Assembly: GCA_019677205.1 (NCBI GenBank)
Contig: JAAMXY010000793.1
Location: 3,725 to 56,092 of the forward strand
Length of the DNA: 52,368 nt
DNA from: Pinguiococcus pyrenoidosus
Lineage: Eukaryota; Sar; Pinguiophyceae; Pinguiochrysidales; Pinguiochrysidaceae
Direction of reading: 5' to 3'
Shown: piece by piece, positions 1 to 11,485 of the stretch
Numbering within the stretch: position 1 is the first letter of the stretch
Layout: every line of letters starts with the position of its first letter
Position numbers and translations under genes: made by a program
The notes under the pieces: generated by a model
Seen by the model: only the letters and a program-made list of their open reading frames with translations
What the model was told of the DNA's origin: nothing
Databases searched by the model: none

Positions 1-1182
1 TGCGTACTCGGCGTCTATGGCATGCGCTGGTTCCTGGGCCCTGCCGACGACTCCGCGCCGAAGCTGCAGATGCGGCAGGTGCCGCCCGTGGCGCATGGTA
101 GTTCCGTCGATCGATTTGGCAGACCGGGCCAAGGCGGTCGCTCCTCGCACAAGGTGCTCCGCAAGGAGAAGCTGCGTAGCGCACCGGGGCGCAACATCAA
201 CCAGAGTCGAGGGAAGCACCACTTCTTCCAGGCCCCATCAGCAACCCGTCCGCCCGCACAAGGACCTATGGGTCGACGGCTCTCCAAGCTCGTGGGCGGC
301 AGTTTCCACGCAAAGCCGGCCACCCACCGGCCTGCAGAGCCACCCGTGGCCTCGAAACCCATGTCGCCGATACCGGCGCGCAACAAGGCGGGTCGACGGC
401 CCGAATGGATCTGCTTGAACGATCAAGGCCAAACGTATTACTACAACCGCCGCACCGGGCAGTCCCAATGGCACAAGCCTCCAGGAATCGTCCACTCCCT
501 TCCGGTGGCGCAGCAGAAGGCAGGCAAAGCGGGCAAGGCAGGCAAGGCAGCCGATGGACGGAAGAGCCCGCATCCGGAATGGGTCCAGCTGGAATCTCAG
601 GGGCGACCGTACTACTACAATCGAAGAACAGGCGACTGTCGGTGGGAGAGGCCGGGCAATGACCCAATCGCTCAGGCGAGATTCACGAAGTCGGCCAGTC
701 CCCCGCGCCACCTTGCCAACCAAGAGGCCACGAGCCCCGGAAGTGCTCACAGCGCGAGTAGTTCTCCGCCATCGGACCCATCTCCGCCATCGGGACCATC
801 TCCGCCATCGGGACCATCTCCGGCATCGGGGCCATCTCCGCCATCGGGACCATCTCCGCCAACGGAGGATACAGTAAAAGCAGAGCCACCTGGCGAAGCT
901 GCGGCTGAGGCGGAGGACTCAACTGCGGAGCTGCATTCGGACGAGGAGCCGGACGACCGCGATGGAAGCGCCTCTGACGACGCCTGTCAAGCGGCAGAGA
1001 ACGTGCTACGGCAATCGCTAGAGGAAGACACCGCTTCCCTAGAGAACCAGGGGGCGCAGAACCTCGCGAGAAGGCCCACGGACTCCATCGAGGAACGCAA
1101 GGCCTTGCTTGACGACGGCGACGACGCCGACGACGAAGATGCCAACGAGGACTACGAAGAGAATCCAAAGAGCAGTGCGTAA
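1..1182 (+). CDS. Tandem WW-domain protein (5' end cut by window edge)
   Basis: The reading frame is open from base 1; the first ATG is at 22, so the N-terminus may lie outside the window. Numbering from that ATG, there are two closely similar WW domains at about residues 127-155 and 185-212. Each begins PEW, has a YYYNRRTG core and ends with a second Trp followed by Pro two residues later (QWHKP, RWERP). WW domains bind proline-rich ligands and are common in splicing and transcription factors. A KAG repeat separates the two domains. A Ser/Pro tract made of six imperfect 18-bp repeats follows (about 769-868). The tail is strongly acidic (Asp/Glu), and the basic Arg/Lys-rich N-terminus suggests a nuclear protein. 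No catalytic domain is visible, so the exact role is unknown. It ends 86 bp from the convergent hydrolase gene. Confidence 0.75.
   Translation, partial: CVLGVYGMRWFLGPADDSAPKLQMRQVPPVAHGSSVDRFGRPGQGGRSSHKVLRKEKLRSAPGRNINQSRGKHHFFQAPSATRPPAQGPMGRRLSKLVGGSFHAKPATHRPAEPPVASKPMSPIPARNKAGRRPEWICLNDQGQTYYYNRRTGQSQWHKPPGIVHSLPVAQQKAGKAGKAGKAADGRKSPHPEWVQLESQGRPYYYNRRTGDCRWERPGNDPIAQARFTKSASPPRHLANQEATSPGSAHSASSSPPSDPSPPSGPSPPSGPSPASGPSPPSGPSPPTEDTVKAEPPGEAAAEAEDSTAELHSDEEPDDRDGSASDDACQAAENVLRQSLEEDTASLENQGAQNLARRPTDSIEERKALLDDGDDADDEDANEDYEENPKSSA
769..868 (+). repeat. 18-bp coding repeat (Ser/Pro tract)
   Basis: About six imperfect copies of CCATCGGGACCATCTCCG encode a Ser-Pro-Pro-Ser-Gly-Pro repeat between the WW domains and the acidic tail. 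The length is a multiple of three, so copy-number change would keep the frame. Confidence 0.8.
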
Positions 1183-1268
1183 ATTGGGCTGCGTGGCAAA
1201 AAGTAATCTTCTTTCAAACCTCTATCTGAACAAAACAAATTGGGCGTGCGTGCATGCACTTGGGACCC

Positions 1269-2308
1269 TCATGACGTAGCGGCCGTGCTCCGTTCGCAGA
1301 CCGTGCCCAAGAGCTCGCTGGACGCGTTGTCAAACGTGCCTCCACAGAAGTCTAGCACGCTTTGTTCGAGCCATGCATCAATCAAGTCAACCCTCAAGCC
1401 ATCTTCCTGCCAAAAGTGATCGACGCCCTCAATGATCTGAAAGTCAACCCGCTTCATCCGCTCAGCAATGGTGGTGGTCCTCGCGTCGCACTGCCCGCCC
1501 TCCTCCCGCGAGCGCCTGAACAAGGTCGTGTGTGCGTGCGCGCACTGGCATCAGAGGATCGATGCTCGAAGCCGGTGATCCTTCTTCATTTTCGCCCCAC
1601 CTGTACTCGTCGGCAGCCCGTTCGCTCTCCTCCCGTAGCTGCGCCTCAAACCTCGTGTTGCCGGACAAGCTGGTGAAGTTGTCGGCATCCCCCGTGAGAA
1701 CCAGCTTGGGAGCCCGCGCTCTTGCAAAGGCACTCCGCCTTGCAGCACCGCTGAAGGGGGCAATGGCCCAAAGCACTCCGTACGGATACGACACAGCGAC
1801 CACGCCAAGGACATCGTGTCTCTCGTCCGCCGCCGCACTGGCCACCACGGAGCCGTACGAGTAGCCAAGGAGCAGAATCGCCTCCGCGCCGTTCTCGCGC
1901 AGGTAGTCGCACGCCGCATGGACATCGAGCTGCTCTGTCGACGCCGCCCAAGACGCGGATCCAGTGGACCCGCCAACTCCTCGGAAGTGGAAGCGGATGG
2001 TCGCCAGGCCTTTCTGCTGCAGGTGTCCCACCGCTGCGCGCACCTAGCGTCGCCAGGCTTCTCTCGTCAGCCGCGCCTTAGATGAGTGCGTGGCACTGCT
2101 GAGGAGTACTGACCACCGGATCGTGGACGGAGCCCCCGACGGCGCCCCACGGATGGCAAACCACAGCTCCGACAAGGTTGCTGCCCGGAGTGCCACGCGA
2201 CGCAAACGCTTCCAGCCGCACCCCATCCGCCGTCCTCAGGACAACCGGCGATTCCATCAGTGCGCTCACCATGTACGGGCCGAGGAGGACGAGGCTCCTC
2301 AGCCGCAT
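1269..2308 (-). CDS. Alpha/beta-hydrolase family protein (3 exons)
   Basis: Exons on the minus strand are 2308-2114, 2043-1601 and 1515-1269, with introns of 70 and 85 nt (donors GTCAGT and GTGGGG). The joined frame gives about 294 aa. The fold is recognisable in order: an HPWGAVGGS oxyanion-loop region, FHFRGVGGSTG, the nucleophile elbow GYSYG (Ser), an acid-loop candidate GDADNFTS, and the catalytic His in GVDHFW near the C-terminus. It resembles the dienelactone-hydrolase-like and uncharacterised serine hydrolase groups. The substrate cannot be inferred. The ATG at 2308 is the favoured start; an upstream ATG at 2536 in the same frame would add 76 less plausible residues. It is convergent with the WW gene and divergent from the zinc-finger gene. 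Confidence 0.82.
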
Positions 2309-2933
2309 GCGCGGCGCCGTGGTCTCTGTCGCTGAAGATCTCGGCAAACGACCAAAACTCAAACGCCAAAATGGCGCGCGATTCCGGCGTGCAGGATCGA
2401 AATGGAGTCGCGGTTGCGTACGGTCCGTAAACTTCAAAACGTGTTTCCACGTTTTCAAATGTCGCAGCGAGCCAATCCCCAGCGCGCGAGTCCGCCTTTC
2501 GACGGCGATTGTTTTCCACGAGGCTGGGCTGTCCATCTGTCGGAGCGAGGTATCGCCTTCACCTCTACCTCCCAGCTTCCCTTCTAAATTGCTGTAGCAG
2601 ATGCGAATACCTTTGAAGTGCGCGCCGGTGACGCGCTACGCTTCGTGGGAGTGTCCGAGGAGTGTTCGAAGCACGGGGGCCCAACCGTCCCACACTTCCG
2701 CGCGCGCGCGCGCCACCCTGAGCATCCCCGTGCGCTCTGAGCGCCGCGATTTCCGCGGAATCTTCCGGAGGCAAGCGAGCCGCTCTGAGCTGCGGCGGCG
2801 CAGGCCTGTGCGGCGAGGTTGAGCGCGTGTCCGAGTGGTTTGCGCTGTGGCCCACTGACGAACCAGAGCACCCGGGAAAGCCGAATTCAATTCAATTTGC
2901 CCGCGTGTGCATCGGGCGTCGCGAGCCGTCGCC
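2309..2933. promoter_or_regulatory. Divergent 5'-5' region, hydrolase / zinc-finger gene
   Basis: This 625-bp spacer lies between two start codons facing away from each other. No supported ORF is seen. A CCAATC pentamer context lies at 2472-2477. A short CG/GC alternating run is at about 2699-2712. It presumably serves both genes. Confidence 0.45.
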
Positions 2934-5483
2934 ATGGCGTCTGCTCGTCGCAAGGTCCTCTCGATGGACGAGGTGGAGCGTCTCGCCGCAGCGTGCGACC
3001 GGCGGATCCTCAAGGTGCGCGGCTGCGCGCACTGCGACTGGCGTGTGGCTCCGCAGCGCGTGCGTCGTCTGACTTCGTTGCCGCGAATGCCTTCAGGTGC
3101 TGGCCCTGCAAGACCTCATCAAGACGCACCCGGACCACCCGGCGCTCGAGCGCGCGAGGAAGTCCATGGAAACGCAGAACCGCCGCCTGGGCCGCGACTT
3201 GGAGCGCCTGGCCGTCTGGGCGGACACGCCGGCCACGGAGAGGCCGGAGACGCGGCAGATGCTGCGCGATCGGGAGAACAAGCGCCGGGCTGGCTTACAC
3301 ATGGAGCTTCCGGGGCCCAAACGCCGGAAGACGGCCACGGGGAGAAGGGGGAGCCGACGGCGAGACGACATGAAGGACGAGAAGCTGCCGGACGATGCCA
3401 TGGGCGGAGACGAGGTTCGTCGTGCGGAACCCGCAAGGATTCTCAAACGCCGCCGCGAGCATGGCTCTCACTCACCGAATCTCGTCGTGCCGTGTGCGCC
3501 GCAGAATGCGAGGAAGGCTCCCATCGCGTACCCGCACATGCAGCAGATGCTGCTTAGTCCGATCCTCATGCATGGCTTCCAGCAGTTTAACCCGGCGCAA
3601 AACCTGCTTGCTCACTCTCAGCATCAGGCCTTCATGAAGCAGATGGGCATGGGAAATGGGCCCATGCCGAACTTCTCGGGGGCGCCGAACATGGTGTCGA
3701 GCGGTGTCACTGCGACCAGTCCAGCGCCGGGCACGCAGCCAGGGCCGCAAGCCGTGGGCGCGAACATGGTAAGGGCATCCGCTCCAACGCCTCGCCCCGT
3801 GCAGCACCGCCAGGTCGCTTCGAAGCGTGCGTCCACTGCTCATCACCTCTTGCTCCTGCTGCTCACCAGGGGGGGATGCAGAATGCCGCACAGAAGAACT
3901 TGCAGGGCCTTCCAAGCACTGTGCGAAACGTGCCAAACGTGCCTGGCTCGATGCAGCCCATGCCGGGGCACATGCCCATGGGACTCCCCGGCTTGCCCCG
4001 CGGGATGCCCGTGAATATGGCTGGAAAGCCGCCGCAGGGCAACGTTGGCACTGGAGCGTCCAGTTCCCTGCAGCATAAGATCGTAAGCGCTCCAGTTCCC
4101 AATGCGGTCAAGAGAGCCGCACTGACGCGTGTTCCCTCCTCAGCTTCGCGGCCCGGTGCCCCCATCGGCGCTAAGGACGCCACGTCACGTGCTTGACATT
4201 TTGGATCAGGTAGCCTGCGGCCTGACGTTTTCGACGGAAGGTAAGGCCATTGCCGAAGTCTGCAGTTCCCCTTCCCTTTTCCCCCGCGCTGACGCTGCCT
4301 TCGCGTGCCGCAACCAGCAACGGTGAAACAAGTCGACAACGAGGCCTGGCAATGCCACGTGACTCTTCAGGATGGGCAGCACTTTCACTGGGGTCCTTTC
4401 TTCTCGGAGAAGGAAGCGGAAGATGCACACTTGCGCGCGGCGTACGAGTCCGGCTGCCTGCAGCTTCCCGACGCCGAAGTCGACCGCTTGTACCCGGGCC
4501 GTGCATTTCACAACGTCCCGCCTGGCGTGAGACAGCCTGGCGGGAACCTGGGCACTGCCCCCCCCGGACAGGGCATGACGTCGTTTGCGAATCAATCCGG
4601 AGGGGCCGGCGGTCCGACGCAGGTCATGCCTCTGACGCAGATGCCGAATGCGTCGGACGCAGCATCGCAGAAGTCAAAGCTTGCCAGCAACGGCAAGCGG
4701 AAGTCGAACGGGAGCAGCACCGCTCCGTACGCTAGCCTGGAGGTGCTTCGGTGCAGCGCCTGCAACGTGGACTACCGCCGCAAGAATGTTAACCGCCACT
4801 TCAACTCCAAGAAGCACATCGCCATCTGCAAGGCGAAGGGATTGGATCCGAAACCCCCTGCGGAGCTAACGCGAGCAGATGCAGGCTCCTCCGGGGATGC
4901 CGCCTCAGAAAGCGGGTCGCAAACGGCGGCGGCTGCCCCCCCCGACGCGCCTGTCCACCCGCTGGCTCAACCCATGTCAACTCGTCATCGCCAGCCAGTA
5001 TCTTCGATGTCGTCGACTTCGTCGGTGGAGGGAGCTGAGTCGTCGCATGCTGCGTCTGATCACCTGGTCGACGCGGCCAAGAACGAGGTGGGTGGGGAAG
5101 CACCACAGACAAACGGGCACCCCACGGACTTGGAGACGGGTGCGGGCGCCTCGTCGGTCTCCGCCGGCCATGGGAAGGAGAACGGAAGCCAGAGCAACGC
5201 TAACGAAGCATCGCCTTTCCCACTGAATGCAAAGGCTGTCGGGGATGAGCAGATAGCTGTGGCTGCCAAGGTAAAGGGGGAGGCAAAGCACTCTGTGAAG
5301 GCGGAGGCGGGGAATGCGGCAGTCGGTCTCGACGGGTCCTCCAGATCCTTGGTGAAGGTCTCGGATGCGCAGGAGGCGGAGGAGATGGCTGAGAAGGATC
5401 GTATGCTGTTGATGGGCGCAGGGACTGCCAACGAAGGGACGGCAGACAATGAGAGGGCGCTTGTTGGGCCGGCTGTTCAATAG
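2934..5483 (+). CDS. C2H2/matrin-type zinc-finger protein, 5 exons
   Basis: Exons are 2934-3014, 3097-3768, 3870-4082, 4144-4240 and 4318-5483, with introns of 82, 101, 61 and 77 nt whose phases all match (about 742 aa). The start is the ATG at 2934 (MASARRKVLS). The N-terminal 90 residues are charged and probably helical. The middle is rich in Met, Gly, Pro and Gln, typical of a disordered nuclear protein. Exons 4-5 give a conserved-looking patch (HVLDILDQ ... WQCHVTLQDG). One zinc finger follows, with Cys-x2-Cys then His-x5-His (RCSACNVDYRRKNVNRHF, then SKKH), the spacing of U1-like/matrin fingers that bind RNA or DNA. The tail is acidic and Ser/Ala-rich. No family name is recognised; a chromatin or RNA-processing role is inference. 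Confidence 0.78.
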
Positions 5484-5692
5484 ACTGTATGACGTTGTGC
5501 TGGGGAGATGCCTCCAGATCTTGCTGTGATACAATCGTTGCTAGGCGGCTAGGCGGACTCGTTGTGCTTCGCAGATGGGGCAGGACTCCTTGGTAAGGAA
5601 GGGGCTAGAAAGCGTAGGGATGTGCTGCGGTGGTGCAAGGTTGGAAGACGGTCGGAATACTACACTTCTCGTGCTATCTCCTGCAACGGGAA

Positions 5693-6994
5693 CTATACAA
5701 TCTCCAAGGGAGGCGAATCTGGCGGAGCATACCTCTCGTATAGATCCTCTAAGGCAGCCATGTATCTCTTGTGAAGCTCCGCAACTATCGTTTCATCTGT
5801 CTTCCCCGCAAACGACGCCGTCTCGATGGGTTCGCCCAAGGCGACGACCACCTTCTTCTTCAAAGGCACCGTGGGCAAGGGGAAGGGGAATGCAAATCTC
5901 CCATAAGCGAGTGGGATCGTGAAGGAGAACGCCGCCTTGAATACATCCTGAAACCGGCGCGTAAACGATCCCTCCGGATTCGGCAGCTGCCCAAAGAGGT
6001 CGTTCTCCGCGAACCCGATGGACGGCACGAGAGACGCGCCGGAAGCAAGCGCCACTCGCACGAATCCCTTGCGAGACTTGAGGAACAGTTTCAAGCAGCC
6101 TGGGCGATTCATTCCGCAAGAAGCTAAGTCAGCCCCTCTCGGATTCTTTCCGGCCAGCCTTCGCCAAGAAGGAAAGTTGCGCCGCACCTGGTCTCGAGTC
6201 CAGGGACTCCCTGGCTCCGCCGATGATGAGGGCGATGGAGCGATTGTTCTTGAGAAGCTTGATGCAAGTCTCCTTGTCGCAGCTGGAGATGCCGTGCGCC
6301 AGGATCCATTCGCGGAAGAACGGCACGAGGAAAGTGGCCTTCAGGGTCATCAGCGTTACGTCTACTCCGGGAAACAGCTCGTCGAAACCAAGCGCGTTGC
6401 ACCCAAAGAGGTTGCAGGCGCCCGCCCCAAACAGGCCGTGAGGGTGGTACCCGAAGACGTAGCTCTTGCTCGGATCCAGATCGCTGGTCTTAACCAGCTC
6501 CATGGGGTAGTAAGCGGACGCGTACTTCCAGACAGACAGCCGTCGAAGGTAGCGGCGGATGCCTCCTCTCCATCCTCCGTTTGCGGGGGCCTTGTCGAGA
6601 TACGCGTACGCCACGTAGCAAGCCAGCGGCAATCTGGATGCCGGCACGTAGTAAAGCAGCACGAAGAACGCCGCCAGGCACAGCTGGATCGTCTGCAAAG
6701 GAAACACCAGCAGCACGCTGAGGAACGAGAGCCAGTCCGAGCACGGCGGCGCGGAGATCCGCTGCGGAGCCGCGCCGGCGTCCCGCTCGCTAGCGGCCGC
6801 CTCGACGAAGGTCTTGCGCTGCTCAGACAACTTTTCCTCGAGGATGGCCTTCTTCTGGAACGCGCTGCGGTGACCGGCCGCCTTGAGCGTCAACTGAGGC
6901 GGAGATGAGTCTTCGGGCTGCGAGCTCCGACGACCTTGCGTCTCACCTGGTCCCCTTTCTGGTCGTCACCGTCTGCACTGGCTTTCTCCGCCAT
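5693..6994 (-). CDS. DGAT2: Diacylglycerol O-acyltransferase type 2 (3 exons)
   Basis: Exons on the minus strand are 6994-6947, 6893-6188 and 6099-5693, with introns of 53 and 88 nt, giving about 386 aa, the usual DGAT2 size. The enzyme makes triacylglycerol from diacylglycerol and acyl-CoA at the ER and lipid droplet. Two hydrophobic segments near residues 60-100 are the membrane hairpin. Family motifs follow in order: YYP (the YFP-box position), FGYHPHGLFG with the catalytic His-Pro-His-Gly, GGARESL, then SRKGFVRVAL and GASLVPSIGFAEND, which are joined only after splicing. The start is on a 16-codon first exon (MAEKASADG); without it exon 2 would have no ATG. It is convergent with the zinc-finger gene. 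Confidence 0.93.
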
Positions 6995-7645
6995 GACACT
7001 GGAGGCCGAAGCTTGCTTGCTGCTGCGAAGAGAAGATCCGCTAAGCGGCTGCGGCTGGTCCAGCGGTGCCCGGGGCCTGCGAAGCCGCGTCAGCTGATGT
7101 CTCTCGACTGAGATCGCGCTCCAGCGCCGCGACGCCAGGAAGAGCTGGGTTGATGGAAAAATCACGCTACTCTTCGGATCGGGAGTTCATCTGCTGCGCT
7201 GTGGCGCCGTAAGCACGGGAAACACGACGCGCGGGACGGCGCAGGAAAGGCGGGTCAAAAGGTGGCCTGGTACTGCGCTGCAGGTAGCCAGGGGTACCTC
7301 CTTGCGGGCGGCTTTGTAACGCTTCAAGGACGAGGCTTCTTGAGGAAGCTGTGGCATTGGATGGTAGAGATCAGACGTTTCGATCTGGAGTGATTCTGAC
7401 CAATCAATATCCGTCTCGGCGCTGTTTGGAATTTGAACGTTGCTTAGACTGCCGCAGCGCGCGAAGGGCTTCAGGCGGAAAGCAGAACGCCGCGAGCTCT
7501 CCAGCATTTGGATGATGGAGCTACTTTCCAAGTGCTCTCGTCTTCTGGACCAGAGGCGTTAGATCTGAGAGCAAAGGTCGAGAAAAAGGGAAGAAGCGGA
7601 AGGAGAAGACGCAAGACGCTCCCCGGAAAGGCCCAAAGACTTGCG
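6995..7645. promoter_or_regulatory. Divergent region, DGAT2 / Trp-repeat coiled-coil gene
   Basis: About 650 bp separates the two likely start codons. A CCAATC motif lies at 7400-7405. The right part (from 7448) is open in frame with the coiled-coil gene and may hold a 5' coding exon of it. No other gene is visible. Confidence 0.4.
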
Positions 7646-9403
7646 ATGGATCCTGAGCCTTGGCCGCAAAGAGGGCAGGTGCCTCTCCTTCCCTCGCAGA
7701 TGCTCGCCATGGTAAGACGGGCGAGAGACTTTCACAACGTCCGGCTCCAGTGCCGCGTTCTGAGCAGCTGGCGGAGGGCAGCCAAACTGCAGAAAAGGGA
7801 ACGACGAAAAAGGGAGACAGCGCTGCTTTCGGGTCGGCAGCTGAGGATCTTGCAGCGCATCATGACTGCGTGGCAGCAGTGGTCGGGGAAGCGCGTCTGC
7901 GGAGCGTCGAATCTCAGAAAACGGCGGCACAGGAGGGCCAAGCTGGAGCATCTCCGAGCCTGGGCCTTGGAGGTCCGAAGGAGGAAACTCGCGATAGACG
8001 GGGCGACTGCAAGGCTTCATTGGCGAGCGCGCGCGACCTACTTTGACGCCTGGCAGAGCTTCACGAGAGCGCAGAAGCGCGAGAGAGCTCAGAAGCAAGC
8101 GACCGACCTGCTGAGAAGGCAGCGGGAGGCGTGGAAGGCGGCGGAGGCACATGACGGCCAGCGGCTCTGCCGCCATGTGCTGCGCGCATGGAGGACCTTT
8201 GTAAATGTGATCGTCTCAGAGGAGAAGGACGAAGCGACATCGAGGGTGCAGCGGCAAAAGATTGGGAGGCTGCTCCAGCGTCTTCAGGACGCGAAGGCCG
8301 CTGCGCATCGAAAAGAAGAGAAGGCCGAAGAAGCTTCTGGTCCAAGTCAAGTCCCTTCAGTAGCCGTTGACACCCAAAAGGAACCGCTGGAGGAGCACAA
8401 AGCCCATGACGGTGCTTCTCAGAAGCTTCAGCCCCGCTTCGCGCCTCAGGTTGAGCGGATGGAGAAGCGCTTGGCGCAGAGGAGAGAAGCGCGAGAGAGG
8501 CACCGGCAGCTTCTCCGCAAGCGCAACGAACAGAGGAAGCAGGAGGAAGAAAGCGAGCGCCTCAAGGCTCAGATTCTGGCAGAAGAAGCTGAGCGCAGGG
8601 AGTTAGAGAAGGCGCGCGTCGCGGAGAGCCTCGAGAGGCAAAGGCGCGAGGCTGTGGCAAGGAATGTGCGCATGTACCGCAAGAAACGCCTCCTCGTCTT
8701 CTACGGCCTCTCGCCTTGGAAGCAGCTGATTCAGCTTCGGAGGCAGCAGATGATCCTCGCAGAGAGGTATGAGAGAAACCGTCTGATGCGCCGACTCTTC
8801 AGCTCTTGGGGGGTCAATGCAAAGCAGAACGACTGGCGTCGAGGCTGTGTGGCAGACGGCTTTCGTTCAGTGGCGTTGAAACGACGCGGCTTCCTTGCAA
8901 TGAGCAATGGGAGAAGGCTGATGCTGGCAAAGGAGCACCAAGTCCGTATGGTTGCCTCCTCCCTGCTGCAACAGCATGTCTGGGAGAGTATGAAGGTGGT
9001 GGCCGGGAGACGCGCCAACTCACTTCGGGAAAAGGCGCTGAGAGTCATCCGCCTGCATCGCCAAGCGAGCTGCCGAAGCCTCTTCATTGCGTGGGAGCGT
9101 GCGCGTGAGAACGAAGAGACGCGCCGCCGGCTCCGTGCCAGGCGAGAGCAGCGCTGGGGACAGGTGCGGGCGTGGCTGGGCGAGGACGGATCCGGTGAAT
9201 CGGACATGCCTTCGCCACGCCGAAGAAGGCAGAAGCAGCGCACGGACGAGCAACGGGAGGATGATGAGGCGCAAGACCTCGACCTTCTCAGGGAAGAGCC
9301 TTCGGAAGTGCATGAAAAGCCGAGTCCACCGCCTCGGAATGCTGGTGGAGGCGACTTGTACCACCTCTGGAGGGAGCTTGAGAAGGGCCTCACGGCATTG
9401 TAG
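7646..9403 (+). CDS. Sfi1/CCDC191-like Trp-repeat coiled-coil protein
   Basis: A single exon gives 585 aa from the ATG at 7646 (MDPEPWPQRG). The frame stays open upstream to 7448 without an ATG, so an unseen 5' exon is possible. The protein is very rich in Arg, Lys, Glu and Gln, with about ten spaced units of the form L/F-x2-W or L-x-A-W (for example VLSSWRR, IMTAWQQ, YFDAWQS, VLRAWRT, LFSSWGV, LFIAWER). This spacing is typical of Sfi1 and CCDC191-type proteins, which form long helices and, in Sfi1, bind centrins at the spindle pole or basal body. A central block (about residues 275-350) is a highly charged coiled coil. A centrin-binding or basal-body role is inference, supported by CFAP70 in the same genome. 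Confidence 0.72.
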   Translation: MDPEPWPQRGQVPLLPSQMLAMVRRARDFHNVRLQCRVLSSWRRAAKLQKRERRKRETALLSGRQLRILQRIMTAWQQWSGKRVCGASNLRKRRHRRAKLEHLRAWALEVRRRKLAIDGATARLHWRARATYFDAWQSFTRAQKRERAQKQATDLLRRQREAWKAAEAHDGQRLCRHVLRAWRTFVNVIVSEEKDEATSRVQRQKIGRLLQRLQDAKAAAHRKEEKAEEASGPSQVPSVAVDTQKEPLEEHKAHDGASQKLQPRFAPQVERMEKRLAQRREARERHRQLLRKRNEQRKQEEESERLKAQILAEEAERRELEKARVAESLERQRREAVARNVRMYRKKRLLVFYGLSPWKQLIQLRRQQMILAERYERNRLMRRLFSSWGVNAKQNDWRRGCVADGFRSVALKRRGFLAMSNGRRLMLAKEHQVRMVASSLLQQHVWESMKVVAGRRANSLREKALRVIRLHRQASCRSLFIAWERARENEETRRRLRARREQRWGQVRAWLGEDGSGESDMPSPRRRRQKQRTDEQREDDEAQDLDLLREEPSEVHEKPSPPPRNAGGGDLYHLWRELEKGLTAL

Positions 9404-9620
9404 TCGATTCGCCGGTTCGAAAAGTTCCCGATACCGGCCTGAGGATTGAAGGTTGCAGGTAGACGCAGGACCTCGAAAGGGACCTCGCACAGAGCGTTGA
9501 TACAGCGTAAAACCAACACACAAGCCATTTATCTGTAGTGACACAAGCGCATCGAGAAGCCTCTTTGCTCGGGAGACAAAAGCTCTGCAGCGTATCGAAC
9601 AAAGGGTGGCACGCAAGGCT

Positions 9621-10936
9621 CTATACTTTCGACGCGACGACGTCTGAACTTGTTTGCCGCGCGGCCAGCTGCTTCTCACGGACCGAGACGAGGCTGTACC
9701 TTGCGCTACCAGCCATCACTACTGCGATCCCCATGCCTGCATTGCGCCACAAGCAAATCCCATCAGCGATGCTCGCAGCTGGCCCGGAAGGGCTTTGGTG
9801 GGAGACGTACCGTTCAAAAACGAGACCTCCGTCTGGAAGATTATCGTGGAAATGACGATCAGAAGGACTTGTTTCACGTTGGAGGCAATCGTCAGCGTGA
9901 GAGGACTCGTGACCTTGTTGGCCATGAAGCTGGCGACGTTCAGCGACACCGAGAGAAGTCCCGAGAAAACCACCACTGGGAAGGCGTAGCCATCGGAGAG
10001 CTCGTCCCATCTTTCGTACACGGCCTCTGCCTCTCCCGTCATGACGGACAGAGTAATCTGAGGAGAAGTCCAGAGATGAGCCATCCCTGCTACGAACGGA
10101 GCACGGCCTCGTCAAGTCGAGGGCTGGGGTTCCTTACCATCCAGACGAACGAGAGGGGAGCCATGCGGGACAGCAGGTCAAACGGCTCCAGCTTGTACTC
10201 TCCTGTCAACAACGCGCCGGAGGCAATGGCCTTGAGGGCGGCCAGCAGCACGCAAAACCCCGTCATGATGCCTCCGATGTAGGTGTAGTTGAGATCGCCG
10301 AAAGTTGCAGCCGCTACGCCGAGCACGATGGGGATGACTGCCAGGATCTTCGCCAGGGAGAAGCGCTTCCCCTGGAGCATGTTGATGCCGAGGACGAGCG
10401 CCGGGACGAGGCTCCGAAGGACTTGGTTGAAATTCACAGAGACGTAGCGGAGGGAGGCGTTGCCGACGACGATGTTGGCCGCGAAGATGAGCGAGAACAT
10501 GATGATGATGAATTGGCCGTTCCGGTCAATTGGCTTCTGCTTCTGCCCGGTGCCCCCAAGCAGCGCGTACGCCCCAATGGTGTTGCATGCCATGTGCACC
10601 GCGGAGAGGAGACAGGGATATCGGAAGTCGACGGTCGCGAAGGCAGCCTACAGAATCATTTTTCGGCGTCAGTTCTCCCGGCCGTTTGCAGGCGTGGTTG
10701 TCTCCGTGGCCGCCTCGGCACCGCACCTTGTTGATGAGCGTGATGCCGATGTTGTTGAAGAACCAGAAGAGAAGCCACAGAACCTGCGCCGTGGTGCTGT
10801 ACGCGGTGTTGTCGGTGTGGAGCGCCGCCTTCGGCGTGCGCGCGCCGGCGGCAGCCGAGATGTCCAGCCTGCTCAGATCGGACTTCAGCCCGTCCAGGCT
10901 AGTGCCCGAGCCCGGAGTGCTGCGCTGGTTCAGCAT
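9621..10936 (-). CDS. Triose-phosphate/nucleotide-sugar transporter family protein (4 exons)
   Basis: Exons are 10936-10727, 10647-10138, 10057-9811 and 9736-9621, with introns of 79, 80 and 74 nt, giving 360 aa. This is a drug/metabolite transporter of the TPT (SLC35-like) type. After about 50 polar residues come roughly ten hydrophobic helices. Family landmarks are FNNIGITLINK at the end of helix 1, SLRYVSVNFNQVLRSLVPA, FGDLNYTYIGGI, and VISTIIFQTEVSFLNGMGIAVVMAG, where the last exon junction falls exactly inside the conserved LNG-x-GI turn. The substrate (triose phosphate, PEP or nucleotide sugar) and the membrane (plastid or Golgi) cannot be told from sequence. No clear plastid leader is present on this start. 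Confidence 0.88.
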
Positions 10937-11485
10937 GGCAGACGCGTCGCCCGGCGAGATTCAGCCTCGCAACACGCCCAAACTGCGACGCGGACTCGGA
11001 GCGCCTGCGACGATGCCGCGAAAACGCGCATAGCACAGCTGCTCGGAAGGCTCTTGCTCGCGCAGCCGCGCGTGCTTTGGCTGAAGAAGCGGACGCTCCA
11101 AAAGGCACTGGCCAATCGCCGCGGGGGCCGCGGCGAACTGGTCACCGCATGGACAAGTGCCGGCCAGTAACTGCGCTCGCTCGCGTCGCTGCGCGCACCT
11201 CTTTACCTATGAAATGGACTTTGTGAAGTCAATCGCATTTCATCGTTTTCCGATGGTGACCAATGGGGGGACGTTGCCGCACCCAGTTGCGTCACACAGA
11301 GCACGGCTGTGGCGCCATTCATTGACCTAACCCTGGCGCGCCGCAAGGTGCGCGCCAGAATGCACGCCGCAGCGAGCGCGGCAGCCGCGGTGCGCACCGC
11401 AGCAAACCCAGTACACCAGGACGACACCTCTGCGCCACGCCGCCGACAGACACCCTGAAGCGGTGGCCGGGCGCGCGCGCCAACG
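10937..11485. promoter_or_regulatory. Divergent region, transporter / multi-TM PH gene
   Basis: A 549-bp spacer with CCAAT motifs at 11112-11116 and 11260-11264, GC-rich throughout. No supported ORF. Confidence 0.4.

Noticed and set aside
9411-9442. GGTTCGAAAAGTTCCC resembling a tRNA B box
   Set aside because: No matching A box, acceptor stem or anticodon arm can be formed around it; it is in the 3' spacer after the Trp-repeat gene.
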